DNA of 64,000 nucleotides, from NCBI RefSeq assembly GCF_013403925.1, contig NZ_JABFDJ010000002.1, forward strand, positions 771,705 through 835,704, read 5' to 3'. Positions 1-8,109 of the stretch are shown here, piece after piece (within the stretch, counting starts at the first letter, position 1; the number at the start of each line of letters is the position of its first letter). Below the pieces are notes generated by a model. That model made no database searches and was not told where the DNA came from. It worked only from the letters and a program-made list of their open reading frames with translations. Position numbers and translations under genes: made by a program. The DNA is from Winogradskyella wichelsiae (lineage in GTDB: Bacteria > Bacteroidota > Bacteroidia > Flavobacteriales > Flavobacteriaceae).

Positions 1-444
1 TATTAGAATGTTAAGTGCTTTAGATGTAAAATTAGCCAACTGTTTCCAGTATGTTGCACCTATTGTTTTTGGAATAATTTCTGAAGCAACTAAAATTAGA
101 ATGGTCATTACGGTAGATACGATAGCTACCATTAAGTCTTCAGTAATAGTAATACCTAAAATAGTTCTTTCTGTGGTGCCATACATTTCAGCATAAGCCA
201 CTTTTGCTTGTACACCAACTAAAATAGCACCAACGGTATGTGCAATAGTATTTAATGTTAGGATGGCAATTAAAGGACGATCAACATCTTTTTTTAATTC
301 TTCTAGTTCAGTAGCGTAAACTTTACCTTCTTTCTTTTTAAGATTTATAAACGTAGGAGTTAAGCTTAGTAATACAGCTTCTAAAATAGAACATATAAAA
401 GAAAAGAATATGGATATGACAGCGTAAAAAATGAGTAAGCCCAT
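1..444 (-). CDS. CNNM-domain membrane protein (DUF21), 3' end off the window
   Basis: The minus-strand reading frame opens at an ATG at 442-444 and is still open at base 1, so only about the first 148 residues are visible. It starts with a strongly hydrophobic segment (MGLLIFYAVISIFFSFICS), followed by a charged loop and two further hydrophobic stretches. It contains SEIIPKTIGA, close to the GEIIPK signature that ends the CNNM (DUF21) transmembrane domain. Family members usually continue into two CBS domains and are linked to magnesium or other divalent cation efflux; those domains would lie outside the window. Location is the inner membrane. The family call is good; the transported ion is inference. 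Confidence 0.8.
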   Translation of the reverse strand, partial: MGLLIFYAVISIFFSFICSILEAVLLSLTPTFINLKKKEGKVYATELEELKKDVDRPLIAILTLNTIAHTVGAILVGVQAKVAYAEMYGTTERTILGITITEDLMVAIVSTVMTILILVASEIIPKTIGATYWKQLANFTSKALNILI

Positions 445-678
445 TAATAAATAAGAGTTTTAGTTAGGGCTAAGTTACAAAATGAATGTTGAATTTCAGA
501 GTTATTTTATTTAGCGTAAAACCTCCTTTCTTTTTAAATTAGTAAGTCTTTTAATTTTATGTAATAAAAAAGTAGGATAAGATAATTATTTATGAATAAA
601 AAAGAAGGGTCATTAACTTAATTGTAGACACATCCTTTTTTGTAAAAACGACTATCTTCCTAATTAAGATAAGCTAAA
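445..678. other. intergenic stretch, no gene seen
   Basis: This AT-rich gap of 234 bases separates two minus-strand genes. I found no open frame worth calling and no convincing hairpin with a T-tract. It must hold the promoter of the CNNM gene, but I see no clean TAnnTTTG box. Confidence 0.4.
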
Positions 679-1545
679 TTATTTTACATCTAAAAATACA
701 CCAGCACTAAATGAAGGGTTTGCTGCAATAATTTTTCCGCTTAAAAGAGAAGAATAGTTGAATGAGACACCTAGTTTCTTGTTGATGTAATAAGCCACTT
801 CTGCGCCTAAACCAACATATTCTATATTATTAGCAAATATGCTCCCTTGAGAATTTTGAGCATTTAAACTTCCATTATGTAAGGATTGTATGGTGTTTAG
901 CCTTCCTATTAACCAAAATTTATTTTGAATTAACTGAGTTCCTAATTCTAATCCTGTGGTGAGTTGATCTGAGAAGTTATTGGTTCTATTATTAAACCCG
1001 AAATAAACTTTGCTGTAAAAAGATTGGTTATATATTTTGAAGGATTTACCTAAGTTAAGCTGCATTAATTGGTTAAATTCTCCGTCACCAGTTTGAAAAC
1101 TTCCATCAGATCCACCTTCGCTTTTTCCTGTAGGTAATCCAAATTTTAAAGAAGCAGATAAAGCCCAAGAGTTTTTATTAAAGATGCTGTAGTTAACACC
1201 TAAATCTATATCTCCAATAGAATTGACCGCTTCACCTTCGGTTAACACTTGTCCTGTTGTTCTTGAAACGGCATCATTTTGAGTTGTTCTAGAAAAAAAA
1301 GGAACATAAGCTATTAAATCCCATTTTTTAGTTAGTCCGTATTGGCCATAAAAGTTGAAATTAAAATTTGTTCTGGTTGCATTTGGGTCTTTTTCACCAG
1401 TATCTGTATAATGTTCGTCAGATTCTAAATACCAGGCTGAAACTTTATAATAGCCTTTGCCTTTGTCTTTGGTCCATTGTGCAAAAGAATATTGATAGCT
1501 TAAAAGAAGGATAGCTATTGTTGTGATCAATTTTTTTAATGTCAT
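679..1545 (-). CDS. outer-membrane beta-barrel-like exported protein
   Basis: A 288-residue protein with a clear signal peptide (residues 1-22, ending YQYSFAQ). The rest is built of short alternating polar/hydrophobic strands rich in aromatic residues (for example FNFNFYGQYGLTKKWDLIAYVPFF). It ends in a short strand with a C-terminal Lys after Val, as in outer-membrane barrels of the transporter/MetA-pathway type. I do not recognise a specific family. It lies 21 bases downstream of the BIG2-DM13 lipoprotein gene on the same strand, so the two are probably co-transcribed and may work together at the outer membrane. That link is inference from spacing only. Confidence 0.65.
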   Translation of the reverse strand: MTLKKLITTIAILLLSYQYSFAQWTKDKGKGYYKVSAWYLESDEHYTDTGEKDPNATRTNFNFNFYGQYGLTKKWDLIAYVPFFSRTTQNDAVSRTTGQVLTEGEAVNSIGDIDLGVNYSIFNKNSWALSASLKFGLPTGKSEGGSDGSFQTGDGEFNQLMQLNLGKSFKIYNQSFYSKVYFGFNNRTNNFSDQLTTGLELGTQLIQNKFWLIGRLNTIQSLHNGSLNAQNSQGSIFANNIEYVGLGAEVAYYINKKLGVSFNYSSLLSGKIIAANPSFSAGVFLDVK

Positions 1546-1566
1546 TGTAATAATTTAAATATGGAA

Positions 1567-2262
1567 TTAATCTAATATTTCGCCAGTACCTACTTTTACT
1601 CCAAAGGGTTGACACCAATAGAGTAAATACGTATAATCATTAATGTTAGTATCGGGAATGGTGTATGTATGAGCACCATTAAAAACACTAACAGGGCCAA
1701 CACTATAAGCTCCAGAAATAGAATTAGGATTGTTGGTTAGATATAAGTAAAGTCCAGGTAAGCTAGTTGTAGCTTGGTAGTCGCTATTAACAGAAAGCAG
1801 TAGATCGTCAGAGTTTTCTTGCTCTTGAAGTGTAAAAGTACCCGTAAGTAAGTAACTACTAGTTGTTGCGATGGTTCCAGCTTTCACAATGGGTTCTATA
1901 ATTATAACAGTTCCATCTTCTGTGATGGTTATAGTAAAACTTTCTTCTAAAAAGACATCATTTTCTTGTACAGAAGCAGATATAATGGCGGTTCCTTCAG
2001 AAATAGCGGTTAGAAACCCAGAAGAATTAATGGTTATAATATTTGCGTTTGAGCTGGTCCAAGTTACTATTGCTTCTTCTTCAATTCCTATATTGTTAAA
2101 ATATGCAGTATTTAACTGATAAGTTTCAGGAACAGGTAATGAACTGATAGGATTTAAGATTCTTAATTCAGGCTCTATAAAGTCATTAATAATATCTTCT
2201 CCAATACAACTTGTTTGCATAAGGAATAGTGAAACAAATAAAAGCATGTACTTTTTAATCAT
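1567..2262 (-). CDS. lipoprotein with BIG2 (Ig-like) and DM13 domains
   Basis: A 231-residue protein with a lipoprotein signal: hydrophobic residues 6-15, then lipobox QTSC with the lipidated Cys at 19. Residues about 38-110 look like a bacterial Ig-like group 2 domain (TWTSSNANIITINSSGFLTA, then GTAIISA). Residues about 125-231 match the DM13 pattern: a GTF strand, DLLLSV, LPGLYLYLTNNPN, and a near-terminal YWCQPFGVKVG whose Cys is the conserved DM13 cysteine. DM13 is proposed to act in redox or electron transfer, but its bacterial role is not established. The protein probably sits on the outer membrane. It is the upstream partner of the barrel gene at 679-1545. Confidence 0.7.
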   Translation of the reverse strand: MIKKYMLLFVSLFLMQTSCIGEDIINDFIEPELRILNPISSLPVPETYQLNTAYFNNIGIEEEAIVTWTSSNANIITINSSGFLTAISEGTAIISASVQENDVFLEESFTITITEDGTVIIIEPIVKAGTIATTSSYLLTGTFTLQEQENSDDLLLSVNSDYQATTSLPGLYLYLTNNPNSISGAYSVGPVSVFNGAHTYTIPDTNINDYTYLLYWCQPFGVKVGTGEILD

Positions 2263-2364
2263 AAATAATAATTTTATAGAGTAGTTGTCTTTAAAACCTT
2301 AAAAGCCTTACAGATAATGTTAAAAAAATACTAATATGTTGTTTTGTAATGCTGAATTAAAACT

Positions 2365-2401
2365 AAAAAACACTCTTATAATAAATATAAGAGTGTTTTT
2401 T
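2365..2401 (-). terminator. intrinsic terminator (bidirectional)
   Basis: A perfect 16-bp stem (2365-2380 with 2386-2401, core CACTCTTATA) closes over a 5-base loop. A-tract and T-tract flanks make it usable on both strands. It lies 33 bases beyond the stop of the lipoprotein gene at 2434-3303, so it most likely ends that transcript. Confidence 0.85.
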
Positions 2402-2433
2402 TACAAGTGTAAATTATAGATTTTGGCAATGTA

Positions 2434-3303
2434 TTATTGTACTTCTATGAAGTCTTTTTGTTCCTTTAAGTGTATAAATTCCCCATTTTTATATTCAAAT
2501 TCTCCTTTGTAAGCATAGACTGAATCAATCTGGCAGCAATATGAGAAATCGGTTGCATAGCTATATGATAGTTTATTGGAATTGTTATTATAATTTAGAT
2601 ATTGCTCTGTTTTAATAAAATGTTCTTGAGACAATGATAATTTTCTGCTAGGATTAAAATTACTGTCATTTTGTATTTCGTTGTATTTCGGATACTTATA
2701 ATCAAACTGGTGATAATTTATTTTATTACCTTCAAATGATATTAAAATAGCTGACTTTGTTGTTTCGGAATAAACGGCTGCTGGTCTCCCAAAGCTTTTT
2801 TCCTTTATGAGATATTTTCCATCTGGCATTAGATAAATATTCTCAATATCTGTAAAACCTAAGTTGTTAATTATTTGCCCATTTGCGAATACTATTTCTG
2901 AAACCCAATAAGGATTACAGTATGCACCACAAGATTCTCCACGCCCAACAAATACTTTAAATAGGCTGTCTGGAGAAGCATATACTCTGCCTGCAGAGAT
3001 GCCTTTATCACCATCAAAATAATCAGATAGTAATCTTTTAATTTTTAAATTTGAAAAATCAGTATTTATTGTGTCTAACGTTGAGAAGGCTGTTTTCCTC
3101 CAAAAAAGAAGTAAATCTAAAGAGTCCTTATGGGATGTTTTATAGTTTGAATGAATTTCTTCAAAAGGATAGTCTATGAAGGCCTCATTAAGCGATTTTT
3201 CATAAACCGATAATTCTTTATTCTTTGATTCTTTTTGGTCTTTGCAGCTAAAAAATAAAGCTAAGATTATAAATGCTATCTGTATTTTCCAATTGTATCT
3301 CAT
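2434..3303 (-). CDS. hypothetical lipoprotein
   Basis: A 289-residue protein with a type II signal peptide (residues 1-20; FILALFFSC, lipid Cys at 20) followed by a Lys/Glu-rich linker. I do not recognise the mature domain. It has two nearby cysteine pairs, SCGAYCNPYW near residue 124 and SYCCQ near residue 255, suggesting disulfides in the periplasm or at the surface. The start lies 7 bases after the stop of the Lrp-type regulator gene, so the two share a transcript. Function unknown. Confidence 0.6.
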   Translation of the reverse strand: MRYNWKIQIAFIILALFFSCKDQKESKNKELSVYEKSLNEAFIDYPFEEIHSNYKTSHKDSLDLLLFWRKTAFSTLDTINTDFSNLKIKRLLSDYFDGDKGISAGRVYASPDSLFKVFVGRGESCGAYCNPYWVSEIVFANGQIINNLGFTDIENIYLMPDGKYLIKEKSFGRPAAVYSETTKSAILISFEGNKINYHQFDYKYPKYNEIQNDSNFNPSRKLSLSQEHFIKTEQYLNYNNNSNKLSYSYATDFSYCCQIDSVYAYKGEFEYKNGEFIHLKEQKDFIEVQ

Positions 3304-3310
3304 AGGTTGT

Positions 3311-3718
3311 TTAACTTTCTAATATAATATTAGTGTTAGGAACACCGTATTGAGATATGCGTTCTAGAAATGTTATTAGGGCTTTGTTATCTTTAAAATA
3401 ACCTAAGATGCATAAGCTGTCTTCACCTGTAATACGATCGCAACGTTCTACTTCATTAATGTATTTAATTTGATTATATGCTGTTCTTATGGTACTAGAT
3501 TGATGAATTTTTAAATTGATATAAGCCCTGACAGTAACACCTAATTTGTCGTGATTTAGCTTTAACGAATAGCCTAAAATAAATCCTTTTTTTTCTAATT
3601 GTTTTACACGTTTACCAATGGCCGGAGCTGATAATTCAACAGCTTTACCTATAGTAGCAAATGATTCGCGTGCATTTGTACGTAACATTTTAATGATTTT
3701 TTGATCAATAGCATCCAT
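3311..3718 (-). CDS. Lrp/AsnC-family transcriptional regulator
   Basis: A 135-residue protein, slightly shorter than the usual 150-160. The N-terminal helix-turn-helix has the family pattern (MDAIDQKIIKMLRTNAR, then ATIGKAVELSAPAIGKRVKQ). It is followed by the KGFILGYSLKLN linker and a C-terminal alpha/beta RAM (ligand-binding) domain with the CDRITGEDSLCILGYF segment. Family members are octameric or dimeric DNA-binding proteins that respond to amino acids. The gene lies 82 bases downstream of hemB on the same strand and has its own promoter with an inverted repeat (3724-3772), suggesting autoregulation. Targets and ligand are unknown. Confidence 0.9.
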   Translation of the reverse strand: MDAIDQKIIKMLRTNARESFATIGKAVELSAPAIGKRVKQLEKKGFILGYSLKLNHDKLGVTVRAYINLKIHQSSTIRTAYNQIKYINEVERCDRITGEDSLCILGYFKDNKALITFLERISQYGVPNTNIILES

Positions 3719-3723
3719 TTTTT

Positions 3724-3772
3724 GTTTCGAAATTAATTTGTTAATAATTCAAGTGATTCGAAACCAAATATA
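3724..3772 (-). promoter_or_regulatory. promoter with inverted-repeat operator of the Lrp gene
   Basis: CAAATATA at 3765-3772 reads TATATTTG on the minus strand, a perfect TAnnTTTG -7 box. Directly beside it lies an inverted repeat, GTTTCGAA (3724-3731) and TTCGAAAC (3757-3764), with a 25-base spacer. One arm covers the expected transcription start and the other the start-codon-proximal leader. The position fits autorepression by the Lrp-type protein encoded just downstream, but binding is inferred. Confidence 0.5.
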
Positions 3773-3800
3773 GGAAAAAGATTCGTTTTAAACTTGATGT

Positions 3801-4796
3801 TTATTGGTCGTTTAGTAGTTTTACAACATCTTTAGCAAAATAACTTGCAATAATATCACCACCAGCGCGCTTAATTGCAGTCACTTGTTCCATCATCACA
3901 GCATCATGATCTAACCATCCTTTTTCAGCTGCAGCTTTTAACATGGCATATTCACCAGAAACTTGATAAACAGCAATAGGGACATTCACTGCATTTTTAA
4001 TTTCACGGACAATATCTAGATAACATAATCCTGGTTTTACCATTACAATATCTGCACCTTCTTCAATATCTATAAGGGTTTCACGAACGGCTTCTAGTCT
4101 ATTGCCGTAATCCATTTGATATGTTTTTTTGTCTTTTGGCACATCTACCAAATCAACTGGAGCCGAATCAAGAGCATCTCGAAAAGGACCATAAAAAGCC
4201 GAAGCATATTTTGCGGTATAAGCCATAATCCCAGTGTTTTTAAAACCTTCCTGCTCTAGTAACTGACGAATTCTTAAAGTTCTTCCGTCATTCATATCGC
4301 TAGGTGCAATAAAATCAGAACCTGCTACGGCATGGCTTAATGCCATTTCTGCTAACACTTTAGAAGATTCATCATTTAATATAATACCATTTTCTACAAT
4401 ACCATCGTGGCCGTAAACAGAATAAGGATCTAAAGCTACATCTGTCATTACTAGCATGCCTGGACATGCATCTTTTACTGCCTTTATAGCACGTTGCATT
4501 AATCCATTTGGATTTATAGCCTCTGTACCTTTATTATCTTTTAATTTGTCGTCTACTTTAACAAATAGTAAAACAGATTTTAAACCTAAAGACCATAGTT
4601 CTTTTACTTCTTTTTGAAGTGTATCTAAACTAAATCTATAGTAATTTGGCATTGAAGGAATTTCATCCTTAACACCTTTTCCTTCCACCACAAAAAGTGG
4701 TACTAAAAAATCGTTTGGTGTGATGTAAGTTTCTCTAACTAAACTTCTAATAGCTTCGCTAGTTCTCAGTCTTCTATTTCTTTGTATTGGAAACAT
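3801..4796 (-). CDS. hemB: delta-aminolevulinic acid dehydratase (porphobilinogen synthase)
   Basis: A cytoplasmic enzyme that condenses two 5-aminolevulinate molecules to porphobilinogen. At 331 residues it is full length. Both Schiff-base lysines are visible: K196 in MAYTAKYASAFYGPFRDA and K254 in VMVKPGLCYLD. The metal-binding stretch reads DVALDPYSVYGHDG (residues 119-132) and lacks the three cysteines of zinc-type enzymes, so this is the Mg-responsive Asp-type. It stands apart from the hemA-hemF block, separated by ychJ and the opposite-strand helicase, and is followed by an Lrp-type regulator. Confidence 0.97.
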   Translation of the reverse strand: MFPIQRNRRLRTSEAIRSLVRETYITPNDFLVPLFVVEGKGVKDEIPSMPNYYRFSLDTLQKEVKELWSLGLKSVLLFVKVDDKLKDNKGTEAINPNGLMQRAIKAVKDACPGMLVMTDVALDPYSVYGHDGIVENGIILNDESSKVLAEMALSHAVAGSDFIAPSDMNDGRTLRIRQLLEQEGFKNTGIMAYTAKYASAFYGPFRDALDSAPVDLVDVPKDKKTYQMDYGNRLEAVRETLIDIEEGADIVMVKPGLCYLDIVREIKNAVNVPIAVYQVSGEYAMLKAAAEKGWLDHDAVMMEQVTAIKRAGGDIIASYFAKDVVKLLNDQ

Positions 4797-4811
4797 GATT
4801 ATGTTTTTTAT

Positions 4812-4844
4812 AGACCAGTTTGGTTTTAAAAACCAGACAGGTTT
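4812..4844. repeat. REP-like palindrome, degenerate copy A
   Basis: An imperfect palindrome between the divergent hemB and helicase genes, built as GACC...GGTTT, short centre, AAACC...AGGT. The same layout is seen at 7571-7605 and 8023-8055. It may form a hairpin. Short intergenic palindromes of this kind are common in flavobacterial genomes; the family assignment is from appearance only. Confidence 0.4.
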
Positions 4845-4871
4845 TTAGTTTAAGTTTTATGATTACTTTTA

Positions 4872-7544
4872 ATGCCTACAAAGTTACTCATTATAACCCA
4901 TTTTATATTGCTAGAAAGCTTAAGACTTTTACAATTTATTTATCCTTGGCGAAGCTATCAGGCAGAACTTTTAAAAGATTTTAATAGTCATATATCAGAT
5001 CACCATTTTCATGTTATTGCACCTCCCGGTTCTGGAAAAACCATCTTAGGATTAGAGATCATTAGGAAGCTTGGAAAGAAAACTTTAGTCTTAGCGCCAA
5101 CATTAACCATAAGGAACCAATGGGAAAACAGATTGCGGTCTTTTTTTACGAAAAATGCTAATTTCGAAGCTTTTTCTTTCGATTTAAAAGCGCCTAGCGA
5201 CATTACTTTCTCTACCTACCAGTCCCTTCATGCCTTTTATAAGGCATTTGAGGATAAAGAAGACTATTATAAATTTTTTAAAAAACATAAGATTGAAACC
5301 ATTGTTTTAGACGAAGCACACCATTTAAAAAATGCGTGGTGGACTTGTTTAATGGACTTAAAAAAGAATTCTGATTTCTATATTGTGGCACTTACGGCTA
5401 CGCCTCCTTATGATAGTAGTAGGGCAGAGGTTTCTAAATATTTTACTCTTTGTGGTGAAGTTGATGATGAAATTGCTGTTCCAGATTTAGTGCGCGAAAA
5501 AGATTTAAGTCCCCATCAGGATTTTGTGTATTTCTCAAAACCTGAAGATTTAGAGATCAATTTTATTGTAGATTACCGAAGAGATATTGCTAATTTTAAA
5601 GATGAATTATTAAAGGATGAAGATTTTATTTCTTTTTTAGTCAATCATCGTTTTTATAAAAACCCAAATTGGCATCTAGATGAGCTTTATACTAACACCG
5701 AATATTTTTCTTCAATTCTCATTTTTTTATATGCTTGTGGATTTGGTATTGATCATCAAAAATTAGAAGTTTTAGGGTTTGCTAAACAAGAAATAATTCA
5801 GTTTCCTGAACTCGATTTACATTGGCTTGGAATTTTATTTCAATGTTTGTTAGTTTCTGATAGAGAGCAGCTTATTGATAAAGAAGATTATCTTTTAAAG
5901 CTAGAAAAACAATTACGACGACTTCATGTTTTTGAAAAAAAATCAATAGATTTTATAGGTGAACAATTATTGTATAAATCCCTTTCTAACAGTCCTAGTA
6001 AACTTAAAAGTATTGTGAGTATTGTTAACGCAGAACGGGTAAGTTTAAAAGCCGATTTACGATGTGTTATTCTTACAGATTACATTCGGAAAGAGTTTTT
6101 AAATGTTACAGATGAAGGCATAAAGAATATTAGCAAAATTGGAGTACTTCCTATTTTTCAATATGTAAGGCATTATTGTCAAAAACCAGAGGAATTAGCA
6201 GTGCTTTCTGGAAGTATTGTTATTATACATCAGTCTATTTTAGAGATGTTTGAAACGATTGAAGCTTTAGATAGTTTTAGCTTTTTGCCATTACAAACAG
6301 ACGCTTCGTTTTTATTGGTTAGTGCTAAAGGGAAGTCAAATACTTCTATAGTAAGCATCATTACGCAACTTTTTGAAGCCGGATATATTAAAGTCCTCAT
6401 TGGTACAAAATCTTTATTAGGAGAGGGTTGGGATGCACCTTCTATAAATAGCTTAATTCTGGCTTCTTTTATAGGTTCGTTTGTGTCTTCTAATCAAATG
6501 CGTGGTCGAGCCATTCGGAAAGATGCAAATCAACCTAATAAAACCGGAAATATTTGGCATTTGGCTTGTGTAGATCCTACAGTTTTAGATGGCGGAAAAG
6601 AAGTCGATACACTAAAACGTCGTTTTGAGGCTTTTGTTGGTGTCACTAATAGTACCATTCCGTTTATTTCAAATGGTTTTGAACGTTTAGATATTCCTGA
6701 TGAAATTCCTATAGATACTATTGAAACTTTAAATGAAACTACTTTAAACCACGCAACGAAACGTGTTTTAGTTACTGAAAAGTGGAATAAGGCCATTGGA
6801 AAAGGAACAAAATTAACCAAAGAGGTTAAGATTTTACATTCTGGAAACCGCCCTTTTCAGGCACAAAAGCAAATCTATTATTTTGATGTGCTTCGGTTTT
6901 TTGTAGTCGAATTATTTTTTACGGTGCTTCTCTTTTATTTTGAATTTGTTGTGGAAAGTTTCCATCTCATTCTGCAACGTGGTTTTTACTACTTTATTTA
7001 TACATTTTTAGCAGCCTTTGTTTTTGGGTTTGGTTACAAGTTTTATAAAGCTTTAAAACTGTATATACGGCATGGTTATCTTTATAAAAAGATAGGTAAA
7101 ATGGGATTAACAATTTTAGATACATTGCACGAACTTGGTTATTTAACGTCTAATAGAGACGCTATTAGTGTAAATTCTTATTTATTAGGAAAAGGAGATG
7201 TAGTTTGCAATTTGGTTGGTGCTAATGCTCTTGAAAATTCCTTGTTTGCTAAAGCATTAAGTCAACTTCTAGAACCAATTGAATCTCCTAGATATTTAAT
7301 TATTAAAACGAATGTATTACGAAAGCGTTTTGATGTAGAGAATTTTTATCCTGTTCCTGAATTATTTGGTGATAAAAAGGAAAATGCTTTGGTGTTTCAG
7401 AAGCATTGGAATACTTATTTAGGAAAAACAAAACTCTTATTTACAAGAAGTGTAGAGGGGAGAAAGTTATTGTTAAAAGCAAGATTATATCATGTGTATA
7501 ATGCTTTTAAGGAAGTAACTAAAGAAGTTATGGTTTGGAAATAG
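4872..7544 (+). CDS. SF2 DEAD/DEAH-box helicase-like ATPase with a membrane hairpin
   Basis: An 890-residue protein. The N-terminal half is a superfamily 2 helicase core: Walker A APPGSGKT (residues 50-57), DEAH (about 147-150, VLDEAHH), TATPP (about 175) and an arginine-finger motif VI QMRGRAIRKD (about 543-552). A WRSYQ element before Walker A resembles a Q motif. Residues about 672-726 are two adjacent hydrophobic stretches (VVELFFTVLLFYFEFVV and YYFIYTFLAAFVFGFGY) that look like a transmembrane hairpin. The C-terminal 120 residues include FTRSVEGRKLLLKAR. The gene is alone on the plus strand between two palindromic repeats. Substrate and role are unknown; a defence or nucleic-acid function at the membrane is only a guess. 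Confidence 0.8.
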   Translation: MPTKLLIITHFILLESLRLLQFIYPWRSYQAELLKDFNSHISDHHFHVIAPPGSGKTILGLEIIRKLGKKTLVLAPTLTIRNQWENRLRSFFTKNANFEAFSFDLKAPSDITFSTYQSLHAFYKAFEDKEDYYKFFKKHKIETIVLDEAHHLKNAWWTCLMDLKKNSDFYIVALTATPPYDSSRAEVSKYFTLCGEVDDEIAVPDLVREKDLSPHQDFVYFSKPEDLEINFIVDYRRDIANFKDELLKDEDFISFLVNHRFYKNPNWHLDELYTNTEYFSSILIFLYACGFGIDHQKLEVLGFAKQEIIQFPELDLHWLGILFQCLLVSDREQLIDKEDYLLKLEKQLRRLHVFEKKSIDFIGEQLLYKSLSNSPSKLKSIVSIVNAERVSLKADLRCVILTDYIRKEFLNVTDEGIKNISKIGVLPIFQYVRHYCQKPEELAVLSGSIVIIHQSILEMFETIEALDSFSFLPLQTDASFLLVSAKGKSNTSIVSIITQLFEAGYIKVLIGTKSLLGEGWDAPSINSLILASFIGSFVSSNQMRGRAIRKDANQPNKTGNIWHLACVDPTVLDGGKEVDTLKRRFEAFVGVTNSTIPFISNGFERLDIPDEIPIDTIETLNETTLNHATKRVLVTEKWNKAIGKGTKLTKEVKILHSGNRPFQAQKQIYYFDVLRFFVVELFFTVLLFYFEFVVESFHLILQRGFYYFIYTFLAAFVFGFGYKFYKALKLYIRHGYLYKKIGKMGLTILDTLHELGYLTSNRDAISVNSYLLGKGDVVCNLVGANALENSLFAKALSQLLEPIESPRYLIIKTNVLRKRFDVENFYPVPELFGDKKENALVFQKHWNTYLGKTKLLFTRSVEGRKLLLKARLYHVYNAFKEVTKEVMVWK

Positions 7545-7570
7545 TTTATTAAGGTGTAGACTCAAATAAT

Positions 7571-7605
7571 AGATCTGTTAGGTTTTTTTGAAGCCTGTAA
7601 GGGTT
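7571..7605. repeat. REP-like palindrome, degenerate copy B
   Basis: Located between the convergent helicase and ychJ genes. It reads agatctgttaggttt, a short T-rich centre, then aagcctgtaagggttt, with the same GGTTT/AANCC core as copies at 4812-4844 and 8023-8055. It could act as a weak terminator for either gene. Confidence 0.4.
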
Positions 7606-7613
7606 TAACTTGT

Positions 7614-8000
7614 TTACTGACTTAAACCTAGGTAAAACCATTGCTCATTTTCTTTTACAAAAGCTGATTTTTCGTGTATAATATCTACTTTTCCATTTTC
7701 AAAGAAATAAGCATTAAAAGTTACGGTGCCTTCTGTATCGTTTTCCGATCCTTTGGTAGTTTCTAAGACTTCTAATCTAATCCATTGTACCGATTTTGCC
7801 CATTTTACAATGGCTTTTTTCTCTTTTATTTGTCGTGTAGATTTGTGGTGTGTTGCCATTAAATAATCACCATTAGCTAAAACAAATGCGCTATAGCGAG
7901 AACGCATAAGTTGTTCGGCAGTGTCTGTTTTTCCATGGTTTAAATGAAAAATTTCACAGCATTCTTGGTAGGTTTTGTGGTTTCCGCAATGGCAGTTCAT
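7614..8000 (-). CDS. ychJ: YchJ-family protein (UPF0225) with SEC-C zinc motif
   Basis: 128 residues from the chosen start. The N-terminus MNCHCGNHKTYQECC is a SEC-C-type zinc-binding motif, followed by the family signature AEQLMRSRYSAFVLANGDYLMATHH and a C-terminal NTF2-like fold that includes HEKSAFV. Molecular role unknown; the motif suggests zinc binding. The frame stays open to an upstream ATG at 8058-8060, but the extra 20 residues are encoded by a REP-like palindrome, and the family normally begins at the Cys motif, so the ATG at 7998-8000 is preferred. It lies downstream of hemF on the same strand. Confidence 0.9.
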   Translation of the reverse strand: MNCHCGNHKTYQECCEIFHLNHGKTDTAEQLMRSRYSAFVLANGDYLMATHHKSTRQIKEKKAIVKWAKSVQWIRLEVLETTKGSENDTEGTVTFNAYFFENGKVDIIHEKSAFVKENEQWFYLGLSQ

Positions 8001-8022
8001 CGTTTGTAATATTACTATTTTG

Positions 8023-8055
8023 AGACCTGCTAGGTTTGATAAACCTGCAAGGTCT
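8023..8055. repeat. REP-like palindrome, copy C
   Basis: AGACCT (8023-8028) and AGGTCT (8050-8055) close an imperfect hairpin with inner GGTTT and AAACC arms. It is the best preserved of three similar palindromes in the first 8.1 kb and lies just upstream of the ychJ start. Confidence 0.5.
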
Positions 8056-8109
8056 AACATAAGTTTATTTAGGGTGTAGTGGTTTTTATTTTAGGTATTA
8101 AGATGCTTA

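Noticed and set aside
8001..8060. 20-residue N-terminal extension of YchJ
   Set aside because: It is encoded by a REP-like palindrome; the family begins at the Cys motif.
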